DNA from: Aeromicrobium piscarium
GTDB lineage: Bacteria; Actinomycetota; Actinomycetes; Propionibacteriales; Nocardioidaceae
Assembly: GCF_007421815.1 (NCBI RefSeq)
Contig: NZ_VLNT01000003.1
Location: forward strand, 62,001-126,000
Length of the DNA stretch: 64,000 nt
Reading direction: 5' to 3'
Shown here piece after piece: positions 36,544 through 45,146 of this stretch. The notes under the pieces are model-generated. The model made no database searches. It worked only from the letters and a program-made list of their open reading frames with translations, and was not told the origin of the DNA. Positions within the stretch are counted from its first letter, which is position 1. Every line of letters starts with the position of its first letter. Position numbers and translations under genes: made by a program.

Positions 36544-39513
36544 GTGATCTGGCGGTCGGTGGCATGTCTCGTGCTCTCGGCCCTCGTCGGCTGGCTCGTG
36601 GCGGGCCAGGTCTCCTCGGTGCTGGATCTGCGGGTCGAGGACGGCTCGGCGATCCGAGAGGATCCCTCGGTCGCGGAGGCCGTCGATCCCGTCGAGGCAC
36701 CCGCGATCGTCTCCATCTCGATCGATGACGATCCCGCCGTCGTCGAGGCCGCTGAGGTGCTCGGGGACGCGTTGCGCTCGCGTCAGCGCCCGGCCCCGCG
36801 CTGGGTGTCGATCGCCGACGAGCCGATGCTGACGGTCGAGGTCGACGCGGACACCGAGGGAGACGGCGAGGAGAGCTCGCGGCTCGTTCCCGTCGACGGA
36901 GGACGCTGGATCCTGCGTGCGTCGTCGGCGCGTGGTGCCGCGCAGGGACTGGTGGCCCTCGCCGACCGAATCCGGTCCGGGCGCGAGCCCTGGGTCACTG
37001 AGGCGATCGCACCGGACCTACCGACCCGCATGGTCGACTTCGGTGCCGTGGGTGTCCGGGCCCGCGAGTCGCAATGGCGCGGCGGCGACGACTACGGCCA
37101 TGCGAGTCGTGCCTTCGAGGACGTCATCCTCGCGGAGGCTCCGTACATCGACACCGAGGCGCTGGAACGCCATCGCCCGGCCTTCGAGCGCTTCGTGCGC
37201 CAGTCGGTGGCGAACGGCTACAACGCGATGGCGGTTCCGGGGTTCTTGGAGTACGTGCGCTTCGACGACATCGCGGACGCCTCGGACCGCACGCATCGGG
37301 CTCGGGCGATGGCGATGCGCGAGGCCTTCGGCCCCTGGTGGGAGTACGCGAGCGACCGCGGCCTGGACGTCTACCTGCGCACCGACATGCTCGCGCTCAA
37401 TGATCCTCTGGAACGCTACCTGCGGGGGCGCTTCGGCGGACTCGAGACGAGTCTGCCGGCCTTCTGGGACACCTATGGGACGGCCTTCGAGGAGGTCTAT
37501 GCCGCGATGCCTCAGCTGGCCGGCACCGTCGTGCGGATCGGCGAGGCCGGTGACGTCTACGACGTCGCGGGGCGCGACGAGCGCTCGGCGCTGGCGGTCA
37601 CGTCGGTGGCGCAGACCCGCGCGATGTTGTCAGGGCTGCTCGACGCCCATGAGCGGGCTGGACGTGAGCTGGTGTTCCGGACCTGGAGCGTCGGGGTGGG
37701 TGAGGTGGGCGCGCTGCACACCGATCCGGAGCTCTACCGGAGGGTGTTCGAGGGCATCGACAGCGATCGCCTGATCGTCTCGACGAAGTACAGCGACGGC
37801 GACTTCTACAGTCACCTTCCGCTCAACGCCACGCTGGGGGAGACCGGTCAACGCCGCATCGTCGAGTTCCAGAGCCGCCGGGAGTACGAGGGCATGGGTG
37901 TGCTCGCCAATGACCTCACTGCCCTCCACGGCGCCGCGCTGAAGGAGGCCGTCGCGGCCAATGACGGGATCGAGGGGGTCTGGACCTGGACCCAGGACGG
38001 TGGGCCGTGGCGCGCCGGGCCCATGGCCCTGTACCTTGAGCGCGGCTGGTGGCCGCTGTACGACCTCAACACCTATGGCATCGGTCGCTGGGCGCGTGAT
38101 CTGGACGCCGAGCCCGGCGATATCAGCGGCGACTGGATCCGCTCCGCCGTCTCCCGGATCCCCTCGACCCAGGAGGCCGTCGCCGGCGCCCTGGGCGTGT
38201 CACGGAGCGCGATCCTCGATGGCCTGTACATCGGGGCCTTCGCCGAGAAGCAGGTCTACGCCCTCGGTCTGCTTCCACCGCCGATGATGTGGATCTTCGA
38301 GTGGGACGTCCTCGCCGGCGACACCGCCACCTGGTCGGTGATCGGCACGGTGGTCGGCGACGAGGTGGGCGAGTCCGTGCAGGAGGGCCGCGACGCGGTC
38401 GCGACCGCGCGCACGATGCTCCGCCAGGTGCGCGGCACCCCGGCGAGCAGCTGGAACGACCAGACGAGCCAGGCGAATGCGACCGAGACCCTCGAATACG
38501 AGGTCTCGTTGCTGGAGATGCTCAGCTGGTTCCGCTCGACTGCTCTGCACCACGCAGCCTGGGTGCGCACCGGTGACGAGGCCCATGCCGTCGCGGCGGA
38601 CCGAGCTCGCGAGCGGTACCGCGAGGCCCGTGACGCGCATGCGGAGACCTACGGCGATCGGGTCGACCTCCCCGCCTACAACACCGTCGCCGCCGATGCG
38701 GCGATGAACCGGCAGGAACGCGATCAGCTCATCGCGACCGCAGCATCGGTGTTGCTGGGCTTGGTGGTCGGGTGGCTGTTGCTCGGTGCGGTCGCTGCGC
38801 TCACCGGTCTGCGAGCCGGGGTGTTCGCGCTCGCTCGATGGCACTGGAGCGGCCTCGTCCGGCCGTGGGCCGTACGCCCGGACCGATCGGCGCTGGCGCT
38901 CGGGGTCCTGCCGGGTCTCGTAGTGATCGCGACGGAGGCGATGTGGGGGTGGGGCCGGGCACCCGTGCACGGGGCGACGGTCGCGGCCTGCTGGGGGATC
39001 GGGCTCATGATGCTGTGCCTCGTCACCTCGCGACGCTCGCGGCGGCGTTGGGCGGCGGCCCTCGGCGGAGTCTCGCTCGTGCACAGCGCCCTCGTGCTGT
39101 ACGCGCTCAGTGGGCACGGTCCCTCCGGCTACTGGGCCGCCGCGTGGACCGATGAGGGTGCCCGGACGGCGTACCTGATCGCGACGACCGTGCTCGCCGG
39201 ATGGGGGTCGGCCGCCGTCGCGATGGCGGCACGACGGCGAGGGGCTGTGCTGCTCAGCCTCGGCACGGTACTGCTCGGGCTCGGCGGCGCCCTGGCCGTG
39301 GCGGGCCTGGATACGGTGCTGCGCACGTGGAGCGATGAGCTCGGCATCCTGCCTTGGACTCTCGCCCGCACGTTGGGGATCTCGACCCATCTGGGTATCC
39401 CGGCCTGGGTCGTGTGGGTGCCCCTCGCCGTCGGCGGACTGGTCGTCATCGCGGGTCTCGCCCGCCTCCGTTCCCCTCGGCGCTCGTCGACCGGCGCATC
39501 GATCGGCTCCTGA
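36544..39513 (+). CDS. Membrane-anchored GH67-like (alpha-glucuronidase-fold) protein
   Basis: A 989-aa protein of three parts. One N-terminal membrane helix (about residues 8-25) is followed by an extracytoplasmic region of about 700 aa, and from about residue 731 by seven hydrophobic helices ending in a short Arg-rich tail. The soluble part begins with an alpha/beta domain like the GH67 N-terminal/GH20b domain, then a TIM-barrel-like region. The stretch VEFQSRREYEGMG resembles the EFQ...QEYxG segment of GH67 glucuronidases. The catalytic acids cannot be assigned safely, so activity is unproven. It has its own leaderless promoter and a composite hairpin 6 nt after the stop, so it is a self-contained unit inside the proteasome locus. 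Confidence 0.6.
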   Translation: MIWRSVACLVLSALVGWLVAGQVSSVLDLRVEDGSAIREDPSVAEAVDPVEAPAIVSISIDDDPAVVEAAEVLGDALRSRQRPAPRWVSIADEPMLTVEVDADTEGDGEESSRLVPVDGGRWILRASSARGAAQGLVALADRIRSGREPWVTEAIAPDLPTRMVDFGAVGVRARESQWRGGDDYGHASRAFEDVILAEAPYIDTEALERHRPAFERFVRQSVANGYNAMAVPGFLEYVRFDDIADASDRTHRARAMAMREAFGPWWEYASDRGLDVYLRTDMLALNDPLERYLRGRFGGLETSLPAFWDTYGTAFEEVYAAMPQLAGTVVRIGEAGDVYDVAGRDERSALAVTSVAQTRAMLSGLLDAHERAGRELVFRTWSVGVGEVGALHTDPELYRRVFEGIDSDRLIVSTKYSDGDFYSHLPLNATLGETGQRRIVEFQSRREYEGMGVLANDLTALHGAALKEAVAANDGIEGVWTWTQDGGPWRAGPMALYLERGWWPLYDLNTYGIGRWARDLDAEPGDISGDWIRSAVSRIPSTQEAVAGALGVSRSAILDGLYIGAFAEKQVYALGLLPPPMMWIFEWDVLAGDTATWSVIGTVVGDEVGESVQEGRDAVATARTMLRQVRGTPASSWNDQTSQANATETLEYEVSLLEMLSWFRSTALHHAAWVRTGDEAHAVAADRARERYREARDAHAETYGDRVDLPAYNTVAADAAMNRQERDQLIATAASVLLGLVVGWLLLGAVAALTGLRAGVFALARWHWSGLVRPWAVRPDRSALALGVLPGLVVIATEAMWGWGRAPVHGATVAACWGIGLMMLCLVTSRRSRRRWAAALGGVSLVHSALVLYALSGHGPSGYWAAAWTDEGARTAYLIATTVLAGWGSAAVAMAARRRGAVLLSLGTVLLGLGGALAVAGLDTVLRTWSDELGILPWTLARTLGISTHLGIPAWVVWVPLAVGGLVVIAGLARLRSPRRSSTGASIGS

Positions 39514-39518
39514 CCCGC

Positions 39519-39571
39519 GGCGGTGGATTATCCCGCACAGCAACGGGCGAAGTGCGGGATGGCTCACCGCC
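39519..39571 (+). terminator. Composite hairpin terminator, second of three alike
   Basis: Outer arms GGCGGTG (39519-39525) and CACCGCC (39565-39571) enclose ATCCCGCAC/GTGCGGGAT, 9 perfect base pairs with a 13-nt loop. A second small hairpin, GTGCGT-GATG-ACGCAC, follows at 39582-39597. There is no T tract. It lies 6 nt after the GH67-like stop and upstream of the pafA promoter. Confidence 0.6.
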
Positions 39572-39641
39572 CAGGTCTGACGTGCGTGATGACGCACCGC
39601 CCGCAGCAGTTCGCCTCCCGGCCGGCCTGGGAGACGCGCAC

Positions 39642-39647
39642 TAGGGT
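39642..39647 (+). promoter_or_regulatory. Leaderless -10 box of pafA
   Basis: TAGGGT, 6 nt, then the pafA ATG at 39654; no Shine-Dalgarno. Confidence 0.6.
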
Positions 39648-39653
39648 GAGTCC

Positions 39654-41015
39654 ATGGAGCGGCGAATCTTCGGTATCGAGAACGAGTACGGCGTGACGTG
39701 CTCGTTCCACGGCCAGCGTCGGCTGTCGCCTGACGAGGTCGCGCGGTATCTGTTCCGGCGCGTGGTCTCCTGGGGGCGCAGCAGCAATGTCTTCCTGCGC
39801 AATGGGGCTCGGCTGTACCTGGATGTCGGCTCCCACCCGGAGTACGCGACGCCCGAGTGCGATGACGTCACAGAGCTGGTCACGCACGACCGCGCCGGCG
39901 AGCGCATCCTCGAGGGGCTCATGCTCGACGCGCAGGAACGTCTCCGCGAGGACGGCGTCGAGGGCGACATCTACCTGTTCAAGAACAACACCGACTCGGC
40001 GGGCAACTCCTACGGATGCCACGAGAACTACCTCGTGGGTCGCGGAGGAGAGTTCACCCGGCTGGCCGATGTCCTCATCCCTTTCCTCGTCTCGCGTCAG
40101 ATCATCTGCGGCGCCGGCAAAGTCCAGCAGACGCCCCGCGGCACGGTCTACTCGGTCAGTCAGCGGGCCGAGCACATCTGGGAAGGCGTCTCCAGCGCCA
40201 CCACGCGGTCGCGTCCGATCATCAACACGCGCGACGAGCCGCACGCGGATGCGGAGCGCTTCCGCCGCCTGCACGTGATCGTCGGGGACTCCAATATGAG
40301 CGAGACCACCACACTGCTCAAGGTGGGCACGACCGATCTGGTCCTGCGGATGATCGAGGCCGGAGTCGTCATGCGCGACCTCACCTTGGAGAACCCGATC
40401 CGGGCCATCCGCGAGATCTCGCACGACATGACCGGTCGCCGCACGGTCCAACTGGCCAACGGCCGGGAGCTGTCGGCCCTCGAACTGCAGAACGAGTACT
40501 TCTCCAAGGCGGCCGACTTCATCGATCGCGAGGGCATGCGCACCCCCACCACGGACCGGATTCTCGACCTGTGGGAGCGCACCCTGAAGGCGGTCGAGTC
40601 AGGCGATCTGTCGCTGGTCGACCGCGAGATCGACTGGGTCATCAAGTACCGGTTGCTGGAGCGCTACCGCGAGCAGCGGGGGCTGGCGTGGAGCGATCCG
40701 CGGGTCGCCCAGCTCGACCTCGCCTACCACGACATCCGCCGTGATCGGGGCGTCTTCTCGCTGCTGGAACGACGTGGAGCCGTCGCACGCGTCACCGACG
40801 ATCTGTCGGTCTTCCGTGCCAAGAGCATCCCTCCGCAGACCACTCGAGCACGCCTGCGTGGCGAGTTCATCACGCGGGCGCAGGAACGCCGCCGGGACTT
40901 CACCGTCGACTGGGTGCATCTGAAGCTCAACGATCAGGCGCAGCGCACGGTGCTCTGCAAGGACCCGTTCCGTGCCACGGACGATCGCGTGCAGCGGCTC
41001 ATCGACAGCATGTGA
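39654..41015 (+). CDS. pafA: Pup ligase PafA
   Basis: A 453-aa carboxylate-amine-ligase-fold enzyme that phosphorylates the C-terminal Glu of Pup with ATP and joins it to substrate lysines. [12 protein letters not shown] (ATP/Mg Glu residues), [18 protein letters not shown] (catalytic Asp), [10 protein letters not shown] and the C-terminal PafA-specific domain identify it. Its length matches the family, shorter than Dop. Because Pup ends in GGE, PafA can act on it without prior deamidation. It begins the pafA-FKBP-pafB-pafC-tatA-tatC block. Confidence 0.97.
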   Translation: MERRIFGIENEYGVTCSFHGQRRLSPDEVARYLFRRVVSWGRSSNVFLRNGARLYLDVGSHPEYATPECDDVTELVTHDRAGERILEGLMLDAQERLREDGVEGDIYLFKNNTDSAGNSYGCHENYLVGRGGEFTRLADVLIPFLVSRQIICGAGKVQQTPRGTVYSVSQRAEHIWEGVSSATTRSRPIINTRDEPHADAERFRRLHVIVGDSNMSETTTLLKVGTTDLVLRMIEAGVVMRDLTLENPIRAIREISHDMTGRRTVQLANGRELSALELQNEYFSKAADFIDREGMRTPTTDRILDLWERTLKAVESGDLSLVDREIDWVIKYRLLERYREQRGLAWSDPRVAQLDLAYHDIRRDRGVFSLLERRGAVARVTDDLSVFRAKSIPPQTTRARLRGEFITRAQERRRDFTVDWVHLKLNDQAQRTVLCKDPFRATDDRVQRLIDSM

Positions 41016-41054
41016 ACCCGATCAGGTGCCGCCTGCCGGTTGGGCGGCGCGGGC

Positions 41055-41060
41055 TAGGGT
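41055..41060 (+). promoter_or_regulatory. -10 box upstream of FKBP lipoprotein
   Basis: TAGGGT lies about 41 nt before the GTG at 41102, predicting a leader of about 35 nt that contains AAGGA. It is one of the few genes here with an ordinary leader. Confidence 0.45.
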
Positions 41061-41101
41061 AGTGCTCGGCCCGCAGCTACCCCGATGCGAAGGATCCCCA
41101 C

Positions 41102-42016
41102 GTGCGCAAGTCTCTCGGTGTTCTGACGACGCTGATCGCTCTGCTGGCTGTCTCGGCGTGCGGGGGAGGATCCGGTTCCTCCCTGGACGATGTCGAGGTG
41201 TCCGGTGACGACACTCCGTCGCTCGAGGTTCCCGAGGACTTCTCGGTGGCCGAAACCACGAGCGAGGTCGTCGACGCGGGAGACGGCGAGGACATCGCCG
41301 AGGGTGACACCGTCAAGGTCAACTACATCGCGGTCAACGGCCGCACCGGCTCGGAGTTCGACAACTCCTTCGCCAACGAACGTCCGATGGTGCTGACCCT
41401 CAACGAGACCGCGCTGCCCGGCTTCACCAAGGGCCTGGAGGACCAGAAGGTCGGCTCCCGCGTCCTCATCGCCGTCACCGGGGAGGACGGCGCCTCGTTG
41501 CTGCAGGACCCCACCAATATCGGACTGGAGGAGACCGACACGATGGTCTTCCTCTTCGATGTCCTCAGCAAGGTGCCCGAGTCGGCCGAGGGAGCGGAGC
41601 AGGAGCTCGCGCCTCAGAGCCCGACGGTGGAGTACGACGATGACGACCATCCCTCCGGCGTCGCGCAAGGCGAAGGCCCGCAGGCCTTCGACGGCAAGGC
41701 TGTCTCCGAGGTGCTCATCGAGGGCGAGGGAGATGAGGTCGCCTCGGGCCAGACCGTCGTGGTCCACTATGTCGGCTCGAAGTACCCCAGCGGCGAGGTC
41801 TTCGACGGTTCCTGGGAGCGCGGTGCGCCGAGCACCTTCCCGATCGGGCAGGGTCAGGTCATCCCCTGCTGGGACGAGACCCTCGTCGGTGCCAAGGTCG
41901 GCAGCCGCCTGCTGTTGGAGTGCCCGGTCGACACCGCCTACGGCGAGGACGCCGCCGCGCAGGGTCGTCCCGACGGCGATCTGGCCTTCGTGGTCGACGT
42001 CCTCGACGCCTTCTGA
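41102..42016 (+). CDS. Tandem FKBP-type peptidyl-prolyl isomerase lipoprotein
   Basis: A 304-aa secreted lipoprotein with lipobox VSAC and two FKBP domains. The first is at about residues 60-155 (GDTVKVNYIAVNGRTGSEFD...). The second, at about residues 200-304 (SGQTVVVHYVGSKYPSGEVFDGSW, VIPCWDETLVGAKVGSRLLLECP), is better conserved. They would speed proline isomerisation during folding of exported proteins. An acidic linker joins them. It sits between pafA and pafB, as in several Micrococcales and Propionibacteriales; a functional link with pupylation is not known, though the nearby Tat genes also concern export. Confidence 0.9.
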   Translation: MRKSLGVLTTLIALLAVSACGGGSGSSLDDVEVSGDDTPSLEVPEDFSVAETTSEVVDAGDGEDIAEGDTVKVNYIAVNGRTGSEFDNSFANERPMVLTLNETALPGFTKGLEDQKVGSRVLIAVTGEDGASLLQDPTNIGLEETDTMVFLFDVLSKVPESAEGAEQELAPQSPTVEYDDDDHPSGVAQGEGPQAFDGKAVSEVLIEGEGDEVASGQTVVVHYVGSKYPSGEVFDGSWERGAPSTFPIGQGQVIPCWDETLVGAKVGSRLLLECPVDTAYGEDAAAQGRPDGDLAFVVDVLDAF

Positions 42017-42029
42017 CATCCTCGGGCAC

Positions 42030-42986
42030 ATGGCGCAGCGGAAGACCGAGAGGCTCATGAACCTCTTCTTCCTGCTGCTCGCGTCCAACCAGTACCTCAC
42101 CAAGGATCAGATCCGGGGCGCCATCTCGGAGTATCGCGAGGCGAGCCCCAGCGCGTTCGAGCGCAAGTTCGAGCGCGACAAGGAGGAGCTGCGCGAACTC
42201 GGCATCGTCATCGAGACGGGCAACCGGGACGCCTATTTCGACGATGAGCCCGGATACCGGATCCGTCGCGACGACGCCGAGCTGCCCGATATCTCCTTCA
42301 CCCGCGAGGAGGCTGCCGTCGTCGGTCTCGCCGCGCAGGTGTGGGACCGTGCGAGCCTCGCGAGCGAGTCGGCGACCGCGATCACCAAGCTTCGCTCGAT
42401 CGGCGTCGACGTGGCCACCGATCAGCTGCGGATGGTCGAGCCGCGGTTGTCCACACACGAGCCGGCCTTCGACGCCGTGCTCGAGGCAGCGACCCGGCGT
42501 CAGCCGATCGCCTTCGAGTACCGCAAGCCGGACGGCCAGCAGGCGCGGCGCGAGGTCGAGCCCTGGGGCATGATCTCGGTGCGTGACCGCTGGTACGTCC
42601 TCGGCTTCGATCGCGACCGCGACGCGCCCCGCGTCTTCCGGCTCTCACGGATCCACGGCGAGGTCGAGACGCTGGAGGAGCCCGGTGCGGTCGAGGTGCC
42701 CGCGGGGATCGACCTGCGCGAGCTCGCAGGCGCCCTACTGCCCCCGGAGCCCACGGAGGCGGCGGTGCTCCGGATCCGCCGCGGGCGCGCCAACAGCCTG
42801 CGCCGTGAAGCCCGGGAGATCACCGGCGTCGACGACGAGTGGGACGTCCTCCGCGTGCCCTATGCGTCCACCCGGGTGCTCGCGAGCGAGGTCGCCTCGT
42901 TCGGGCCCGATGTCGTCGTCCTCGAACCCGCCGAGCTGCGCGATGCCGTCATCGGCCTGTTCCGAGCGGCGGTGAGCGGCGCATGA
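42030..42986 (+). CDS. pafB: WYL-domain transcriptional regulator PafB
   Basis: A 318-aa regulator with an N-terminal winged helix (ERLMNLFFLLLASNQYLTKDQI) and a WYL domain at about residues 140-230, including RDRWYVLGFDRDRD. In mycobacteria the PafBC heterodimer activates the RecA-independent DNA-damage response together with RNA polymerase; the WYL domain senses a DNA-derived signal. The ATG at 42030 is used rather than the frame open upstream through the FKBP gene. It overlaps pafC by 4 nt, consistent with stoichiometric heterodimer synthesis. Confidence 0.93.
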   Translation: MAQRKTERLMNLFFLLLASNQYLTKDQIRGAISEYREASPSAFERKFERDKEELRELGIVIETGNRDAYFDDEPGYRIRRDDAELPDISFTREEAAVVGLAAQVWDRASLASESATAITKLRSIGVDVATDQLRMVEPRLSTHEPAFDAVLEAATRRQPIAFEYRKPDGQQARREVEPWGMISVRDRWYVLGFDRDRDAPRVFRLSRIHGEVETLEEPGAVEVPAGIDLRELAGALLPPEPTEAAVLRIRRGRANSLRREAREITGVDDEWDVLRVPYASTRVLASEVASFGPDVVVLEPAELRDAVIGLFRAAVSGA

Positions 42987-43942
42987 CCACCTCGGTCCAG
43001 CGTGTGCAGCGCATGCTCGCGATGGTGCCCTATCTGCAGAGCAATGCGGGCATTCCCGTCACCGAGGTGGCGGACGCCTTCGGTGTGAGCGTCGCCCAGG
43101 TGACCAAGGATCTGTCCCTGCTCATGATGACCGGAGTGGGGGAGTACCACGGCGATCTGATCGACATCGACGTCGGCGCCTTGGAGGAGGACGGGGTCGT
43201 GTTCCTGCGCGATGCCGACTTCATGACCCGTCCGCTCGCCTTCAGCGCCCGCGAGGCGTCCGCGCTGATCGTCGCGCTACGTACGCTGCGAGACACCGCG
43301 ACCGGAGATCAGCTGCCGGCCGTCGACGGGGCCCTCGCCAAGCTGGAGGGCGAGGTGGGGGCGCTCGCGCCCGTGGACGTACGCCTGCCGCCCGTCGATT
43401 CCCGGATCAAGGACACCGTCCTGTCCGCGCACGCGCACGGACATCGTCTGCACATCGTGTACGCGACCGAATCGCGGGATCGGACGACCTCGCGCGATGT
43501 CGATCCGCACAAGGTGTTCACGACGCGCGGTCAGCTCTATGTCAGCGGGTGGTGTCATCTGGCCGAGGACACCCGGACCTTCCGGCTCGACCGCATCACC
43601 GAGGCGACCGAGCTCGATACCCCGGTCGCGATCCGTCCGAGCGAGGCCTCCGCCACGGTCGAGGCCGTGTTCGTGCCCGGTCCGGAGACACCCCATGCCG
43701 TGTTGGAGCTCTCGCCGGAGGCACGCTGGCTCATCGACGAGTACGGTGCCGAGGTGATCGAGGAGAGGCCCGACGGGAGCGCTCGGATACGGCTGTACGG
43801 GACCGATCTGGCCTGGCTGCGTCGCCTGGTGCTGCGGCATGCGACCACGGTGCGCGTGATCGAGCCGACGTCGCTGCGCGAAGACGTGTCCGCCCAGGCT
43901 CGCGCCGCGCTCGACGCGTACACTGGGATAGTCATCGACTGA
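42983..43942 (+). CDS. pafC: WYL-domain transcriptional regulator PafC
   Basis: A 319-aa partner of PafB. The N-terminal winged helix (QRMLAMVPYLQSNAGIPVTEVADAFG) is followed by a WYL domain at about residues 150-215 with TTRGQLYVSGWCHLAEDTRTFRLDRI and a C-terminal extension. It starts at ATG 42983 within the pafB stop. The stop is 8 nt before the tatA ATG, so pafBC and tatAC are probably co-transcribed. Confidence 0.93.
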   Translation: MTTSVQRVQRMLAMVPYLQSNAGIPVTEVADAFGVSVAQVTKDLSLLMMTGVGEYHGDLIDIDVGALEEDGVVFLRDADFMTRPLAFSAREASALIVALRTLRDTATGDQLPAVDGALAKLEGEVGALAPVDVRLPPVDSRIKDTVLSAHAHGHRLHIVYATESRDRTTSRDVDPHKVFTTRGQLYVSGWCHLAEDTRTFRLDRITEATELDTPVAIRPSEASATVEAVFVPGPETPHAVLELSPEARWLIDEYGAEVIEERPDGSARIRLYGTDLAWLRRLVLRHATTVRVIEPTSLREDVSAQARAALDAYTGIVID

Positions 43943-43950
43943 GGAGCATC

Positions 43951-44214
43951 ATGTTCAGGCAAATCGGACCTACCGAGATCCTGGTGATCTTGGGCATCGT
44001 GGTTCTGCTGTTCGGCGGGCGCAAGCTGCCCGAACTGGCCCGGGGCTCCGGACGGGCGCTGCGGATCTTCAAGTCCGAGGTGAAGGCAGGCCAGGACGAG
44101 GACGAGAATCGTCTCGAATCCTCGGCGCGCGAGGAGCAGCCGCCGGTCGCGGAGCAGCGTCCGCAGACCGTCGATCCGGCCGAGGTGACGCGCGACCGCA
44201 CTGACCCGAACTGA
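43951..44214 (+). CDS. tatA: Sec-independent protein translocase subunit TatA
   Basis: An 87-aa single-span protein that oligomerises to form the twin-arginine translocation passage. It has an N-terminal membrane helix (EILVILGIVVLLFGG), the hinge GGRKLPELARG, an amphipathic helix and an acidic, disordered tail. GAGGAG precedes the ATG. It is paired with tatC 2 nt downstream; no tatB is seen, as is common where a minimal TatAC system operates or tatB lies elsewhere. Confidence 0.95.
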   Translation: MFRQIGPTEILVILGIVVLLFGGRKLPELARGSGRALRIFKSEVKAGQDEDENRLESSAREEQPPVAEQRPQTVDPAEVTRDRTDPN

Positions 44215-44216
44215 CG

Positions 44217-45092
44217 GTGCTCGGACGCCGCGACCGCCCGTCGAGGAAACCTCGTGCGGCGGCGAGTTCAGGCGGCCAGATGCCGCTCATGGAGCATCTG
44301 CGCGAGCTCCGCAGCCGACTCACCCGAGCACTGCTGTGCATCCTTCTCGGGGTGATCGTCGCCTGGTTGCTCTATACCCCCATCCTCGACATCCTCACCC
44401 AGCCGATCGAGCGCGCGCGGCCGGCGCTGGAGGAGCAGGGCATCTCGACGATCCTCAATATGGGCGGCGTGGGCGGAGCGTTCCAGTTCCAGCTCAAGAC
44501 CTCGTTGATCGTCGGTCTGATCATCTCCAGCCCGTTGTGGATGTGGCAGATCTGGGGCTTCGTCTTGCCTGCGCTGCACCGCCACGAGAAGATCTGGGCG
44601 GTCGTCCTGACGGGCCTCGGTGCCCCGCTGTTCATCGGCGGCGCGGCGGCGGCCTATTGGGTGCTGCCCACGGCCGTGGAGCTGTTGATCGGCTTCGTGC
44701 CGCAGGGCTGGGAGAACATCATCTCCGGCAGCGAGTATCTGAGCTTCATCCTGCGGATCATGCTCGTCTTCGGTGTGGCGGCGCAGATCCCGCTGATCGT
44801 GGTGCTGCTCAACCGGATCGGAGCGGTCTCAGCGCGGCAGCTGGCCCGAGCGCGGCCGTGGACGATCGTCGGCATCTTCATCTTCTCGGCCGTCGCGACG
44901 CCGACGGTCGATCCGCTCACGATGCTCTTCCTCGCGGTGCCGATGACCGTGCTCTACCTGATCTCGGAAACCATCGCGTGGGTCACGGACCGGCGGCGCG
45001 CGCGGCGTCGCACCGATGAGGCCGATGACGATCAGGCCTCGGCGATCGAGGACGCGTCCGATATCGACCAGCCCGACCCGCTCGATTCTTAA
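44217..45092 (+). CDS. tatC: Sec-independent protein translocase subunit TatC
   Basis: A 291-aa receptor for twin-arginine signal peptides with six membrane helices. The cytosolic N-terminal region MEHLRELRSRL is the conserved signal-peptide contact, and PLWMWQIWGFVLPALHRHEK is the first cytoplasmic loop signature. The N-terminus is extended by about 20 basic residues and the C-terminus is acidic. It starts at GTG 44217, 2 nt after the tatA stop. Confidence 0.95.
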   Translation: MLGRRDRPSRKPRAAASSGGQMPLMEHLRELRSRLTRALLCILLGVIVAWLLYTPILDILTQPIERARPALEEQGISTILNMGGVGGAFQFQLKTSLIVGLIISSPLWMWQIWGFVLPALHRHEKIWAVVLTGLGAPLFIGGAAAAYWVLPTAVELLIGFVPQGWENIISGSEYLSFILRIMLVFGVAAQIPLIVVLLNRIGAVSARQLARARPWTIVGIFIFSAVATPTVDPLTMLFLAVPMTVLYLISETIAWVTDRRRARRRTDEADDDQASAIEDASDIDQPDPLDS

Positions 45093-45111
45093 AGCCTGCT
45101 GGCGGAGCCTC
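45093..45111. repeat. 19-nt repeat after tatC stop
   Basis: AGCCTGCTGGCGGAGCCTC directly follows the tatC TAA; an 18/19 match follows the GNAT stop at 32128-32146. Confidence 0.5.
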
Positions 45112-45134
45112 CTCGTCCGGATCGGCTCTCCCCG

Positions 45135-45140
45135 TAGGCT
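45135..45140 (+). promoter_or_regulatory. Leaderless -10 box of helY
   Basis: TAGGCT, 6 nt, then the ATG at 45147; no Shine-Dalgarno. Confidence 0.6.
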
Positions 45141-45146
45141 GGAGTC

